From: Hahellaceae bacterium
GTDB lineage: Bacteria; Pseudomonadota; Gammaproteobacteria; Pseudomonadales; Oleiphilaceae
Reading direction: 5' to 3'
NCBI GenBank assembly: GCA_016744695.1
Contig: JADGDV010000007.1
Location: forward strand, 94,187-158,186
DNA length: 64,000 nucleotides
Below the pieces are notes generated by a model, which saw only the letters and a list, made by a program, of their open reading frames with translations, was not told where the DNA came from and did no database searches. This document shows positions 21,114 through 30,270 of the stretch, piece by piece (position 1 is the stretch's first letter; the number at the start of each line of letters is the position of its first letter). A program made the position numbers and the translations under genes.

Positions 21114-23057
21114 TTACTCTTGCATTGTCTCCAGCTCCACCCAGCGATTCATAGCTTCATTTAAATTTAATTCAAAGACTTCTAATTGAGCCAACTTACT
21201 ACTGACAATGGTATGTTCAAGATTATAAAAATCAGCCTGAGAGGTCTCCTCCTGCAAGGCTTCCAACTGGGCCTCTAATACTTCTATTTTTGCAGGCAGC
21301 TGCTCCAACTCAAGCTTATGCTTATAACTTAACTTTTTCTTCTTAACCGTCCTCAAATCGCTTATGCTTTTATCAACACAGGCACTTTCTACGCTTTTAT
21401 TTTCAACAATAAGAGGAGGTGCTGTACGTTCTGCAGAATCGACTTTAGATTTACCTAGGTCATCAAAACCGCCAGTGTATGAGACCCAATCAGTATACCC
21501 CCCCACATACTCCTCAATCTGACCGTCACCCTGAAAGACCAACGTACTGGTAACAATATTGTCGAGAAAATATCGATCGTGACTAGTGATTAGTAGTGTT
21601 CCCTTAAAGGCAGTTAAAAGTTCCTCAAGTAACTCGAGAGTATCTACATCTAGATCATTAGTCGGCTCATCCATTACCAATATATTGGCAGGTTTACTAA
21701 AAAGTTTAGCAAGTAAAAGCCTGTTAGTTTCCCCTCCCGATAATGATTTAACCGGTGATCGCGCTCTTGCCGCAGTGAAAAGAAAATCGTTTAAATAACC
21801 TATGATATGTTTCTGGGAACCATTTATATCTATAAAATCACGACCTTCAGAGACATTATCAATAACACTTTTTTCTGGCTCAAGAGCCCCCCTAAGCTGA
21901 TCAAAATAAGCCACATCTAACTTAGTACCTATGCAAACCTCTCCCGACACGGGCTTCAAACTACCTAATATTAACTTTAGTAGTGTTGTCTTACCTGTAC
22001 CATTTTCGCCAATAAGCCCTATCCGATCTCCACGCATCACCGACATTGATAGATTCTTTATTAACGCTTCTGAAGCACCATAGCTGAAGTTAACACTTTT
22101 TAATTCAGCAACTAACTTACCCGATAACACACCGTCATCTATGTTCAGCTTTGCTCGACCTTGCTTTTCGCGTCTTTGCTTACGAATCTCCCGGAGTCCC
22201 TCAAGGTTTCTAACTCGACCTTCATTTCTTGTTCGTCGAGCCTTAATCCCCTGTCTTATCCAAGTTTCTTCTTCGGATAACCTTTTATCAAAAAGGGCAT
22301 TCTGCTTTGCTTCATCCTCTAGTAGTTTTGCTTTACCGGCCAAATAAGCTTCATAATCACCAGGCCATGAAGTTAAATTCCCTCTATCGAGTTCAACAAT
22401 ACGTGTAGCAAGGCGCTTAATAAAAGATCTATCATGACTTACAAAAAGAAGCGCCCCCCTAAATTCAAGGAGTCTCTTCTCAAGCCATGCGATAGCAGGA
22501 ATATCAAGGTGATTGGTAGGCTCATCTAAAACGAGTACGTCAGGGTCATTTATCAAGGCTTTAGCTAATAACACCCTTCTGCGCCAACCGCCTGAAAGGG
22601 AATTCATTTTTGCATCAGCCGTTAAGTTAAAACGCTTAATCAGATTTTCAACCTTACTATTCAACGACCAACCATCACACGCTTCAATTTTTGCTTGAAC
22701 CCGCTCAAGCTCAAGTAAACTTGAATGAACATCCCTATGATCAATTAATTCATGATATCTAGCGATCCAGCCCCCAACTTCATTTAACCCTTCTGCAACC
22801 ACCTCAAAAACGCTCTTGTTATCAGCTTCGGGAATGTCTTGAGGCAAAGTACCAATCGTCACACCATCTTTAAACCACAAACTTCCTGAGTCGGGCTGGG
22901 TTTCTCCTGATACAATTTTAAGCAACGAAGACTTACCTTCACCATTACGACCAATTAAGCAGACGCGCTCTCCCGCCCCAACAGAAAAATTAACACCGTC
23001 CAAAAGAGGCTTAAGTCCATAGGCAAGGCTTACATCATCAAACCTGACGTTCGACAT
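21114..23057 (-). CDS. uup: ABC-F ATPase, Uup type
   Basis: 647 aa from ATG 23057 (MSNVRFDDVSLAYG), with GGAG seven bases upstream; the longer TTG start would lie over this site. Two ABC domains: Walker A GRNGEGKSS and signature SLSGGWRRR, then Walker A GENGTGKTT and signature SLSGGETNR, each with DEPTN-type Walker B (VLDEPTNHLD, VMDEPTNDLD). There are no membrane segments. An ABC-F linker and a C-terminal coiled coil (KKKKLSYKHKLELEQLPAKIEVLEAQLEAL) match Uup, a ribosome/branched-DNA associated member, rather than EttA. Monocistronic. Confidence 0.93.
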   Translation of the reverse strand: MSNVRFDDVSLAYGLKPLLDGVNFSVGAGERVCLIGRNGEGKSSLLKIVSGETQPDSGSLWFKDGVTIGTLPQDIPEADNKSVFEVVAEGLNEVGGWIARYHELIDHRDVHSSLLELERVQAKIEACDGWSLNSKVENLIKRFNLTADAKMNSLSGGWRRRVLLAKALINDPDVLVLDEPTNHLDIPAIAWLEKRLLEFRGALLFVSHDRSFIKRLATRIVELDRGNLTSWPGDYEAYLAGKAKLLEDEAKQNALFDKRLSEEETWIRQGIKARRTRNEGRVRNLEGLREIRKQRREKQGRAKLNIDDGVLSGKLVAELKSVNFSYGASEALIKNLSMSVMRGDRIGLIGENGTGKTTLLKLILGSLKPVSGEVCIGTKLDVAYFDQLRGALEPEKSVIDNVSEGRDFIDINGSQKHIIGYLNDFLFTAARARSPVKSLSGGETNRLLLAKLFSKPANILVMDEPTNDLDVDTLELLEELLTAFKGTLLITSHDRYFLDNIVTSTLVFQGDGQIEEYVGGYTDWVSYTGGFDDLGKSKVDSAERTAPPLIVENKSVESACVDKSISDLRTVKKKKLSYKHKLELEQLPAKIEVLEAQLEALQEETSQADFYNLEHTIVSSKLAQLEVFELNLNEAMNRWVELETMQE

Positions 23058-23283
23058 TAAATAACTCCAATTCAATTAAAATAGAACAATCAACATTTGT
23101 TACTCGCCAATTATTTAATTTTGTCTATTCTTCAAGTAACTTAGTGAACTATATAATCTAAAATATCAGTTAGTAGAAAAGTTACTGCTAGTTTGTGAAG
23201 AGAATATAATCTTCTTGCCAAGATAACCAGCCAAACATTAGCTATTACTAACACTGCAAACAAGAATGATAGGGAGAACAGCA

Positions 23284-23874
23284 GTGACAGAAAGTCATAA
23301 CGGATCAAATGCCAGCAGTCCTGACTTAGACTGGAGTCAGGTAAGAGAAACTATCAATATGCTTACCCTGGCCGTAGCCCAAATAGAAGGGTCAATGAAA
23401 GACGGTGAAAAATCTGTTGCAGAGCTGAGTGAGTCATTTACCTATATTGCATCAAAGCTTGGATCTTTAGCAGAGTCGAGTCAAACACTACAGAGCACTA
23501 GCGTTAACGAACAACAAGCCATGATTGATGGCATTAGAGATGAGTCAGAAGATATTCACTCAAAAGTCTCAAATGCCATTATTGCTTTTCAGTTTTATGA
23601 TCGATTAAGTCAAAGGCTCGACCACGTCAAACGAGACTTAATGTGGCTAAGTAATGTAATTAATTCACCAGAGCAACTCTACAACCCTCTAGCATGGAGC
23701 AAACTTCAAAAAGACATCGCTTCAAATTACACAATGGAAGCTGAAAGAATCATGTTTGAACACATAATGAAAGGCGCCAGCATTGAGCAAGCCCTTGATA
23801 TTTACAAGCACCACTTCAGTGCCAGTAATGATGAGAATGGTGATAATGCAGGTGACGAAATAGAACTTTTTTAA
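23284..23874 (+). CDS. chemotaxis-like helical protein of unknown function
   Basis: 196 aa from GTG 23284, preferred because GGAG lies seven bases upstream; an ATG at 23266 has no ribosome site. The protein is soluble and helical with long amphipathic segments. The central AIIAFQFYDRLSQRLDHVKRDLMWLSN resembles a motif seen in chemotaxis-associated helical bundle proteins, but I cannot place it firmly. Its stop codon overlaps by 4 bp the end of the convergent MOSC gene, and cheV lies beyond that, so a signalling link is plausible by context. Confidence 0.7.
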   Translation: MTESHNGSNASSPDLDWSQVRETINMLTLAVAQIEGSMKDGEKSVAELSESFTYIASKLGSLAESSQTLQSTSVNEQQAMIDGIRDESEDIHSKVSNAIIAFQFYDRLSQRLDHVKRDLMWLSNVINSPEQLYNPLAWSKLQKDIASNYTMEAERIMFEHIMKGASIEQALDIYKHHFSASNDENGDNAGDEIELF

Positions 23875-24659
23875 GCTATTAGCTCAACACTATCACCCAC
23901 CTGCAATAGACCGGTATTTTGGTGCACTATATTTTGCCCAAAACAGACCCCAAATTCATTCCGCCTGTAACCAGCCAACGTTTTCAAAGGTTCCTTTCCG
24001 TATTTCAAGGTACTTTCATCAATGGTGGTCATAATACATCGTGAGCAGGGCTTAACTAAATCAAACTCAACCCCCCCTATTTTAATTTTCCTCCATTGAT
24101 CTTCAGCATAAGCTTCACAACCAGAAATAACCAAATTTGGCCTGAAGCGCGACATAGGCACAGGTAGCGCCAAACGATTGTTCAAATCAGAAAGAGAGCC
24201 TTCGGAAATCAGCAATAATGGAAATCCATCGGCAAAGCCAACACGCTGATCATAATCAGCAAACGCTCTATCAACTTGCCTAAAAGCAGAATCAGGCATA
24301 TAAACAAGGCTCGCCTTTATACCTACAATACACGAGAACCAGTCATTAGTTACACCATCAGCTATAAGGGCAGATACCTCATCCCCCCACACACTAACCT
24401 TGATTGAATCTAAAAAAACGTTAAATGACACATCTAACAGTGAAGCGCTTGCATGATTAAATCGTAAAGACGCGTCACGCTCCTCCACCGAAATTATTCC
24501 CAATATAGGGTGTTTTCTTTGAGTGATAAACTTCCCAGCCTCATCCACCAGCATCCAGCGACGGTCATTAACAATGCCAAAATCATCGACTAATGCGGAC
24601 AACAAAGAAACTGACTTTAAAGATTTTACGGGATATTTATTGATTGCGGATAACTTCAT
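23871..24659 (-). CDS. MOSC domain protein, YcbX-like
   Basis: 262 aa. The N-terminal MOSC_N barrel starts INKYPVKSLKSVSL, followed by the MOSC domain with RFRPNLVISG, EDQWRKIKIGGVEF and the conserved cysteine stretch VKPCSRCIMTTID, where the molybdenum-cofactor-binding Cys is expected. Family members (YcbX, mARC-like) reduce N-hydroxylated compounds or handle sulfur/Moco. YcbX proteins usually add a C-terminal ferredoxin domain, which is absent here, so an electron donor would be separate. Its ATG overlaps the cheV stop (ATGA), so it is translated with cheV. Confidence 0.88.
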   Translation of the reverse strand: MKLSAINKYPVKSLKSVSLLSALVDDFGIVNDRRWMLVDEAGKFITQRKHPILGIISVEERDASLRFNHASASLLDVSFNVFLDSIKVSVWGDEVSALIADGVTNDWFSCIVGIKASLVYMPDSAFRQVDRAFADYDQRVGFADGFPLLLISEGSLSDLNNRLALPVPMSRFRPNLVISGCEAYAEDQWRKIKIGGVEFDLVKPCSRCIMTTIDESTLKYGKEPLKTLAGYRRNEFGVCFGQNIVHQNTGLLQVGDSVELIA

Positions 24660-25582
24660 AAAGTAACGCTTTTTAATCTATCTTGAACTACTTTAGCCAA
24701 CTCATCAGGCTGAAATTTAGATAAAAAACCATCACAACCTACTTTTTTAACCATCGCCTGATTAAAACTACCGCTAAGCGATGTATGCAGCACTACATGT
24801 AAATCTTTTAATCGAGCATCTTGCCTAATTGCTGTCGTTAGCATATAGCCATCCATTTCAGGCATCTCAGCATCAGTGATAACCAATAACAGGTTATCAA
24901 TACCTCCGTCTTCGTCCACCCATTTTTTAAGGAGATTGTGTGCCTCAAGCCCATTTGCCGCAGTAAACACCTCCAAACCCAACTTTTCAACAGTAGATTT
25001 AGCTTGCCCAATGGCAACAGGTGAATCATCTACAATTAATACCTTCCACCCTACCGCATTGGAAAGCACCTCTTGATCGAGAATATGCTCTGAAATATCT
25101 GTGGTATAAGGAACTATTTCTGCCAAGACCTTCTCGACATCAATTATTTCAATTATTTTATCTTCGTATCGTGTAATCGCGGTTAAATAATGATGGCGAC
25201 CAGCACCTTTTGGCGGCGCCTGTATGTCACTCCAGTTCATATTTACAATTCGGTCCACCCCTCCGATCAAAAAACCCTGAATCGTCCGATTATACTCCGT
25301 AACAATAATCGTTGAGTCATTCGTGGGCTTTAAAGGTGGCATTTTGATAGCCATACTTAAATTAATGATAGGAACCGTTTTACCACGAAGATGAGTAACA
25401 CCACATACCGCTGGGTGCTCATGGGGCATTTGCGTTAGATTAGGTAACTTAAGAACTTCTTGAATTTTAAAAACATTGATAGCGAAGGTTTGACGCCCGT
25501 TTAAATTGAACATCAACAACTCAAGTCGGTTTTCACCCACTAATTGAGTCCGCTGATCTACCGATTGTAATACCCCTGCCAT
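24656..25582 (-). CDS. cheV: chemotaxis coupling/response regulator protein
   Basis: 308 aa. Residues 15-165 form a CheW domain (ELLMFNLNGRQTFAINVFKIQEVL) that docks receptors to CheA. Residues 180-305 form a receiver domain with acidic pair VLIVDDS, phospho-acceptor Asp in VITDAEMPEMDG, switch Thr in VVLHTSLS and Lys in FLSKFQPDEL, all intact. CheV tunes receptor-kinase coupling through phosphorylation. Four copies of a 9-bp repeat lie 10 bp before the start codon, so expression may vary by repeat number. Coupled to the downstream MOSC gene. Confidence 0.93.
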   Translation of the reverse strand: MAGVLQSVDQRTQLVGENRLELLMFNLNGRQTFAINVFKIQEVLKLPNLTQMPHEHPAVCGVTHLRGKTVPIINLSMAIKMPPLKPTNDSTIIVTEYNRTIQGFLIGGVDRIVNMNWSDIQAPPKGAGRHHYLTAITRYEDKIIEIIDVEKVLAEIVPYTTDISEHILDQEVLSNAVGWKVLIVDDSPVAIGQAKSTVEKLGLEVFTAANGLEAHNLLKKWVDEDGGIDNLLLVITDAEMPEMDGYMLTTAIRQDARLKDLHVVLHTSLSGSFNQAMVKKVGCDGFLSKFQPDELAKVVQDRLKSVTL

Positions 25583-25591
25583 GGTCCACCC

Positions 25592-25627
25592 ACAAAAAAC
25601 ACAAAAAACACAAAAAACACAAAAAAC
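25592..25627 (-). repeat. 9-bp tandem repeat, four copies, in the cheV leader
   Basis: Plus-strand unit ACAAAAAAC repeated exactly four times (25592, 25601, 25610, 25619). It ends ten bases from the cheV ATG, immediately upstream of the GGTGG ribosome site. Repeat number could change by slippage. Confidence 0.9.
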
Positions 25628-25745
25628 CTAATAAATAGGCACGTATCAATCAGTGTAGAACAAAATGCTAATTTAGTGAGAATAAGGTAAGTAAAAGATG
25701 ATGAGATATAAATTGAATTAAAAATTGTAAAACGATAAGAAATAT

Positions 25746-25821
25746 TGGAGCGGGAAACGAGATTCGAACTCGCGACCCCAACCTTGGCAAGGTTGTGCTC
25801 TACCAACTGAGCTATTCCCGC
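25746..25821 (-). tRNA. tRNA-Gly (GCC anticodon)
   Basis: 76 nt including encoded CCA. The acceptor stem GCGGGAA pairs with TTCCCGC, the D-loop contains AGCTCAGTTGGTAGAGC, the anticodon loop reads TTGCCAA, and the T-loop is GTTCGAATC. A strong promoter lies 75 bp upstream. Confidence 0.98.
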
Positions 25822-25895
25822 AGAATATTCTTTTCTTTAGACTTCCATTTCAATAAGTTAGAACTTATTAGACACAAGCCTTGGAAGAGGTGCGT

Positions 25896-25924
25896 ATTAT
25901 AGGGATGTGTTTTTTTTGTTGCAA
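25896..25924 (-). promoter_or_regulatory. sigma70 promoter of tRNA-Gly
   Basis: Minus strand TTGCAA (25924-25919), 17-bp spacer, TATAAT (25901-25896), then a GC-rich discriminator ACGCACC typical of stringently controlled stable-RNA promoters. The 5' leader contains a palindrome at 25852-25869. Confidence 0.8.
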
Positions 25925-26010
25925 GCCCTTTATCGATATTTTTTAACTATTGCCTAAAACCATGAGCTACAACTGGATTAAGGCAATAGAAAGTTAAGTT
26001 AGCACAAACT

Positions 26011-26718
26011 TTATGGCTGCATTAATATATAAATTGCGCGCCTTAAAATTGATTTTATTTTCATATCATCAATTTCGCCATCATTAATAATCCCTTCATA
26101 AAGCAAGCCCTGAACAGCACTGATAATCAGCATTGCATCTTCTTTAGGCGCAGGGGCGTTCGTCAAAACAAGAAAATCAGTCAGACGGCTATACCAAATT
26201 CCACGGTAATCTCTAGCCAGAGGTTTTAGTCGCTCATCACGCACAGCCTCAAGCAAAAACGCCATCTCGGCTAACAAGTCTTGTTTTCTGAACTTAACTT
26301 GAGCTTTGATGTAACCAGTCCCCATTTCAACCAGAGCTGTTATAAATTTATCTCTTACTTCAACATCACTTTGAATTTCTTTTATGTCATAATTTGCGAC
26401 TAGACTATGAAGTTCGCCGTAGAATAAATCTAAGACCTGAAGGCTTTTCTCAGCAAATAGCATAAAAGCATCGCTAATAAGCTCTTCAATATCCTTAAAG
26501 TAATATGTAGTAGAAGCTAAAGGCACATTAGCTTCTTTAGCAACTGCCCTATGCTTAACGCCTCGTATTCCCTCTCGAGCAACAATTCTTAAGGCCGCAT
26601 CTAATATTTCTTTGCGGCGATGCTCGCTCTTTGCTCTTGCGGCTTTACGCCCCTGATATTGAATAGAGCTTTTAAGAGATTCAAACTCTTTAGTTGATGA
26701 TGTCATCTGGGAGTTCAT
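26011..26718 (-). CDS. TetR-family transcriptional regulator
   Basis: 235 aa. The helix-turn-helix lies at about residues 30-80: RRKEILDAALRIVAREGIRGVKHRAVAKEANVPLASTTYYFKDIEELI, with the TetR-typical YYFKD after the recognition helix. The C-terminal 150 residues form the ligand/dimer domain. The roughly 30-residue N-terminal extension (MNSQMTSSTKEFESLKSS) is longer than usual; internal starts exist but lack better ribosome sites. The target is unknown. Nearest genes are tRNA-Gly and, after 534 bp of non-coding DNA, the solute-binding protein. The fadBA palindrome at 17901 is a formal candidate target for some TetR protein, but no link is shown. Confidence 0.9.
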   Translation of the reverse strand: MNSQMTSSTKEFESLKSSIQYQGRKAARAKSEHRRKEILDAALRIVAREGIRGVKHRAVAKEANVPLASTTYYFKDIEELISDAFMLFAEKSLQVLDLFYGELHSLVANYDIKEIQSDVEVRDKFITALVEMGTGYIKAQVKFRKQDLLAEMAFLLEAVRDERLKPLARDYRGIWYSRLTDFLVLTNAPAPKEDAMLIISAVQGLLYEGIINDGEIDDMKIKSILRRAIYILMQP

Positions 26719-27252
26719 GTTTTATATCCAACTTACCTGCGTTGAGTTTATGGTTCTCTTTTAGCTCTGCGGCTAAATTTTGCACTACTTTAACAAATTA
26801 CAAGCTATTACAACATTGCCTTAGTCTCGTTTTTAGATAGTTTCCTTAGCTAATTACATTTTTAACACTCAGACTAACCTTAAGATATATTTCACTACAA
26901 AAACAATGCGTTTCGTATAAGGTACTATTACTTGCTCCCTAAAGAGGCCTTAAGTAAATAAAGATCTAAGAAACAACCAATCAACGTAAAGCGAATAGGC
27001 AGTAAGAAAACAGCTGAAACAGGTTTAAAAACCTAACCATCATTTCATTTTGAGACTAAAGGCAAGCATTTAAAACTAGACATTCCACAAAAGTTGGGCA
27101 AACTAAAAGGTATACTTAACGCTGACTACCGGCGGACAGCTAAAACAGGAAGCACACCAGGGTGTGCTTTGCACTACAAACATAACCAGAAGTAAAGCTG
27201 TTAATGAAATCTAAACCACGAAAGTTTACTAGAGCAAAGCTCTTTATCAGAG
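26719..27252. other. 534-bp non-coding region between tetR and the solute-binding protein gene
   Basis: AT-rich, without a credible ORF on either strand. The only clear structure is a 9-bp stem hairpin at 27150-27169 (AAGCACACC / GGTGTGCTT, two-base loop) with no T-run, about 80 bp before the downstream start. No tRNA, CRISPR or IS remnant was recognised. Confidence 0.5.
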
Positions 27253-28047
27253 GTGCGTATCCTTTTTAGTAAAAATAAGACGCAGTTTTTAAGCAAACAT
27301 CTCATCTACCTGAGTGCTCTGGTCTTGTGTGCTCTTTACCCACTAAACTCCCTTTCTGCCAACGAACCCTTTAACAAACTCAAAGTGGCTTTTATTGAGT
27401 TCCCTCCTATTGAGTATATGGATTCGTCAAATAAACCCGCAGGTGTTTTCATTGATATTACCAAGGCCGTTCTTGATAATGCCGGTATTGATTTTGAATT
27501 TGTTCACTTACCCATTTCTAGAGCCTATCTATACATCAAAGAAGGTAACGTTGACTTATGGCCAGGACTATCAGGTATTCCAGCGTTACAAGGGTATGTA
27601 TTAGAAGGGCACTCAACCCCAGCCACAATAACACTTTCAGCTTGGCACCTTAAAAACAGTCCAAAAATCACAAGTACAAGCGATTTAGCGGCTAAAAAAG
27701 TTATTTTGGTTAACGGGTACACTTACGGAGGCCTGCTTTACGAAATTACTAAGCCGGAATTTGGAATGACAGCATTCTATACTCCAGGTCATTTATCTGG
27801 TTTAAAAATGCTCCAATTGGGTAGAGGCCAATATTTTCTTGACTACAACGAGCCTATTTTTAATCAATTAGAGACCTATTCGATAGATGATTTAAGTCAT
27901 ACCATGTTAAATACAAGGAATGGCGCATTTATCATTTCGAAAAAAACACCTAAAGCTCAGCAACTCAGAAAAGCACTTGACCAGTCCTACAAACAACTGG
28001 TGAGCCAAGGCAAAATAAAACCTAACACTGCTAACCAATTAAAATGA
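27253..28047 (+). CDS. periplasmic substrate-binding protein, SBP_bac_3 (amino-acid-type) family
   Basis: 264 aa from a GTG start with weak ribosome site. The signal peptide covers residues 1-36 (LIYLSALVLCALYPLNSLSA | NEPFN). The mature part opens LKVAFIEFPPIEYMDSSNKPAGVFIDITKAVLDNAG, the family-3 solute-binding signature, and has the two-lobe length of about 228 residues. No permease or ATPase gene is adjacent, so it may be a receptor-like binding protein for a sensor instead of a transporter part. The stop overlaps the start of the next ORF (ATGA), so the two are co-translated. Confidence 0.85.
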   Translation: MRILFSKNKTQFLSKHLIYLSALVLCALYPLNSLSANEPFNKLKVAFIEFPPIEYMDSSNKPAGVFIDITKAVLDNAGIDFEFVHLPISRAYLYIKEGNVDLWPGLSGIPALQGYVLEGHSTPATITLSAWHLKNSPKITSTSDLAAKKVILVNGYTYGGLLYEITKPEFGMTAFYTPGHLSGLKMLQLGRGQYFLDYNEPIFNQLETYSIDDLSHTMLNTRNGAFIISKKTPKAQQLRKALDQSYKQLVSQGKIKPNTANQLK

Positions 28048-28661
28048 TATTTCATTGTATTACACGGCTACAACGTTCGTTTTCTCATTTATCACCACTC
28101 AAACAAGCAAGATACATATGTATTTTGGCATTACTCTCCAGCTCAGCTTTAGCGACCGAAAAAGAACTTGAACACAGCTACCAGTCTTGCACAATGATTA
28201 CGACAGAACTACTAACCACAATCCAACTGTATGAAAAAGATATCCCGTTAGATACCTTATTAGAAAGCCTACCTACCCCATCAGAGGGCGGACAAAAAAG
28301 AGTAAAGTTAACCTATCAACTTGCAGAGAAAGCTGGAACTTTATCCTCGTACTCAACAATCAATTCGGACTATGCAAAATGCGCAAAGAAGGTTTTTTCC
28401 AAACAAGGAAAACCAACGCCGACATCAGTTGAATACGGTTATTATTTTTGCTCTGGTGAAAACAAGTTAAGGTATGAGATTGCCCTATCAATTTACTTGA
28501 AGGCAAAAAAAGATGAAATTATTCCACAGCTACCAAAAAGCAGACAACAGATTGGTAGACACTACTTTGACCTAGCTGAAAAGGAAGGTCTAGAAGCTGT
28601 ATTCAACCTGATGGCCAATAGTTTAAAGCATTGCGTCAACCAGTTAGGTCCCACAAATTAA
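28044..28661 (+). CDS. exported cysteine-containing protein of unknown function
   Basis: 205 aa. The start ATG overlaps the previous stop. The N-terminal hydrophobic run YICILALLSSSALA (about residues 24-37) reads as a signal peptide. The mature region has four cysteines (in YQSCTM, YAKCAK, YYFCSG, LKHCVN), compatible with two disulfides in the periplasm, and is mainly helical. No family is recognised. Co-translation with the solute-binding protein suggests that it assists or modulates it. Confidence 0.75.
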   Translation: MIFHCITRLQRSFSHLSPLKQARYICILALLSSSALATEKELEHSYQSCTMITTELLTTIQLYEKDIPLDTLLESLPTPSEGGQKRVKLTYQLAEKAGTLSSYSTINSDYAKCAKKVFSKQGKPTPTSVEYGYYFCSGENKLRYEIALSIYLKAKKDEIIPQLPKSRQQIGRHYFDLAEKEGLEAVFNLMANSLKHCVNQLGPTN

Positions 28662-28701
28662 TAAAAGACACACTAAAGTTACATTTTTAGCCCTCCAGGC
28701 A

Positions 28702-28730
28702 TTGACATATAGTCGAGGTAAACATAGAAT
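28702..28730 (+). promoter_or_regulatory. sigma70 promoter of tRNA-Glu
   Basis: Perfect -35 TTGACA (28702-28707), 17-bp spacer, -10 TAGAAT (28725-28730), then discriminator GCGCACC. It lies 30 bp before the tRNA. Confidence 0.88.
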
Positions 28731-28760
28731 GCGCACCACCTTGACGAGGCAATGTTTTGC

Positions 28761-28836
28761 GTCCCCTTCGTCTAGAGGCCTAGGACACCGCCCTTTCACG
28801 GCGGTAACAGGGGTTCGACTCCCCTAGGGGACGCCA
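28761..28836 (+). tRNA. tRNA-Glu (TTC anticodon)
   Basis: 76 nt with encoded CCA. The acceptor GTCCCCT pairs with AGGGGAC, the anticodon loop is CTTTCAC, and the T-loop is GTTCGACTC. Nearly identical to the Escherichia coli tRNA-Glu as I recall it. Confidence 0.98.
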
Positions 28837-28844
28837 CTTATTCT

Positions 28845-28879
28845 AAAAGCCCGTATAGTTTTCTATACGGGCTTTTTTT
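28845..28879 (+). terminator. terminator of tRNA-Glu
   Basis: Stem GCCCGTATAG / CTATACGGGC with TTTT loop, preceded by an A-run and followed by seven Ts. Confidence 0.92.
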
Positions 28880-28973
28880 ATTCTATTTTAAAACCTTCCT
28901 TTTTCTGTTTCTTCCCTATACTTAGCTGAATACACATAAACTTTCAGATACCTCTGATATATTGAGACCCAAG

Positions 28974-30185
28974 ATGTCTTCAGAAAATGTATTATTAGCC
29001 CGCCAACCTATTTACGACAGAAGCCAAGAACTTGCAGGCTATGAACTTCTTTTTCGGCCTGAAAACACAGAGGACATGCCAAACTTTGATGGCAATATAG
29101 CAACCTCTAGAGTGTTACTGAATGCATTTACTGAAAGTGATATCGAAAAAATCACAGGGGGCGCGCCAGCTTTTGTGAACTTCACAAGAGAGTTATTAAT
29201 CAACCCTCCTCCTTTCAACCCTGAGCATATTATTGTTGAAGTACTTGAAGACATTCATATCGACAATGAAGTAATTAACGCTATTAAAAACCTCAAAGCT
29301 AAGGGCTATCGCATCGCCTTAGATGATTTTGTAATGGATGAGCGCTACAAACCGCTCTTATCAATGACTGACATTATCAAGCTTGAGCTACCGGCAATGA
29401 ATCAGTCCGAATTAAGCAGCACAATTTCCTTTCTAAGAAACTTCAATGTAACACTCCTAGCTGAGAAAATAGAAACGGCAAAAGAATACAGAGTTTGCAA
29501 AGAGTTAGGATGTGACTTATTTCAAGGCTATTTTTTAAGTAAACCAGAAATCATCAAAGGGCGTAAATTACCTCAAAATAAATTAGCGGTATTACAACTA
29601 ATTGGTGAATTGCAAAACCCAACCGTTAATATTACCCAACTCAATCAAATTATATCCAAAGACCCAACACTCAGTTTTAAGTTATTAAAACTTGTAAATT
29701 CTGCCGCCTACAGACGAGCCAAAACCATTGAGTCTATTCACATGGCGGTAATGATGCTGGGCATTAGTAAAATAAAAAGTTGGTCCAGCTTACTAGCGCT
29801 TAGCAAAATGGAAGACAAGCCCATTAATTTAAGGCAAATATCATTAACCAGAGCAAAATTATGTGAATTAATGGCCTCTAAGCTTTCACCAGACCAAAAC
29901 GATTTATACTTCACAACAGGCCTATTATCATGCCTTGATATATATTTCGACACACCCTTGCCCGAGCTTCTTGAATCAATCCCCCTTGAAGGCACTATAT
30001 CTAGCGCCTTACTTCAGTACAAAGGCAAAGCAGGCTTAGCTTTACATACTGCAAAATTATACGAACAATCTAAGTGGCAAGGTATTCACTGGAACCTATT
30101 AGAAAAATTCAATATAACTAAGCTAGATATGAATAAATTTTTCATTGAGAGCGCTGTATGGGCAAGTGAACACTGTGACATATAG
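28974..30185 (+). CDS. EAL-HDOD signalling protein with degenerate EAL domain
   Basis: 403 aa from ATG 28974; a TTG four codons upstream is less likely. Residues 1-200 form an EAL-like domain (LLARQPIYDRSQELAGYELLFRP), but the catalytic E-A-L signature reads ELL and the acidic metal ligands are reduced. Cyclic-di-GMP hydrolysis is therefore unlikely. Residues 205-400 form an HDOD domain (LQNPTVNITQLNQIISKDPTLSFKLLKLVNSA). This architecture (YuxH/CdgJ-like) acts in motility and surface-behaviour signalling, probably as a binding protein. It directly precedes an active-looking GGDEF-EAL gene. Confidence 0.9.
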   Translation: MSSENVLLARQPIYDRSQELAGYELLFRPENTEDMPNFDGNIATSRVLLNAFTESDIEKITGGAPAFVNFTRELLINPPPFNPEHIIVEVLEDIHIDNEVINAIKNLKAKGYRIALDDFVMDERYKPLLSMTDIIKLELPAMNQSELSSTISFLRNFNVTLLAEKIETAKEYRVCKELGCDLFQGYFLSKPEIIKGRKLPQNKLAVLQLIGELQNPTVNITQLNQIISKDPTLSFKLLKLVNSAAYRRAKTIESIHMAVMMLGISKIKSWSSLLALSKMEDKPINLRQISLTRAKLCELMASKLSPDQNDLYFTTGLLSCLDIYFDTPLPELLESIPLEGTISSALLQYKGKAGLALHTAKLYEQSKWQGIHWNLLEKFNITKLDMNKFFIESAVWASEHCDI

Positions 30186-30270
30186 ATTTTATGTACTTTG
30201 TAAAAAGCTGGTCTATCATTAATAAAAATGGACACTATAATCAGAAAAAAAGAGACTTAACTCAGCAAAC

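Noticed and set aside
25558..25806. 82-aa minus-strand ORF across the cheV leader
   Set aside because: It runs through tRNA-Gly and the 9-bp tandem repeat and cannot be a real gene there.
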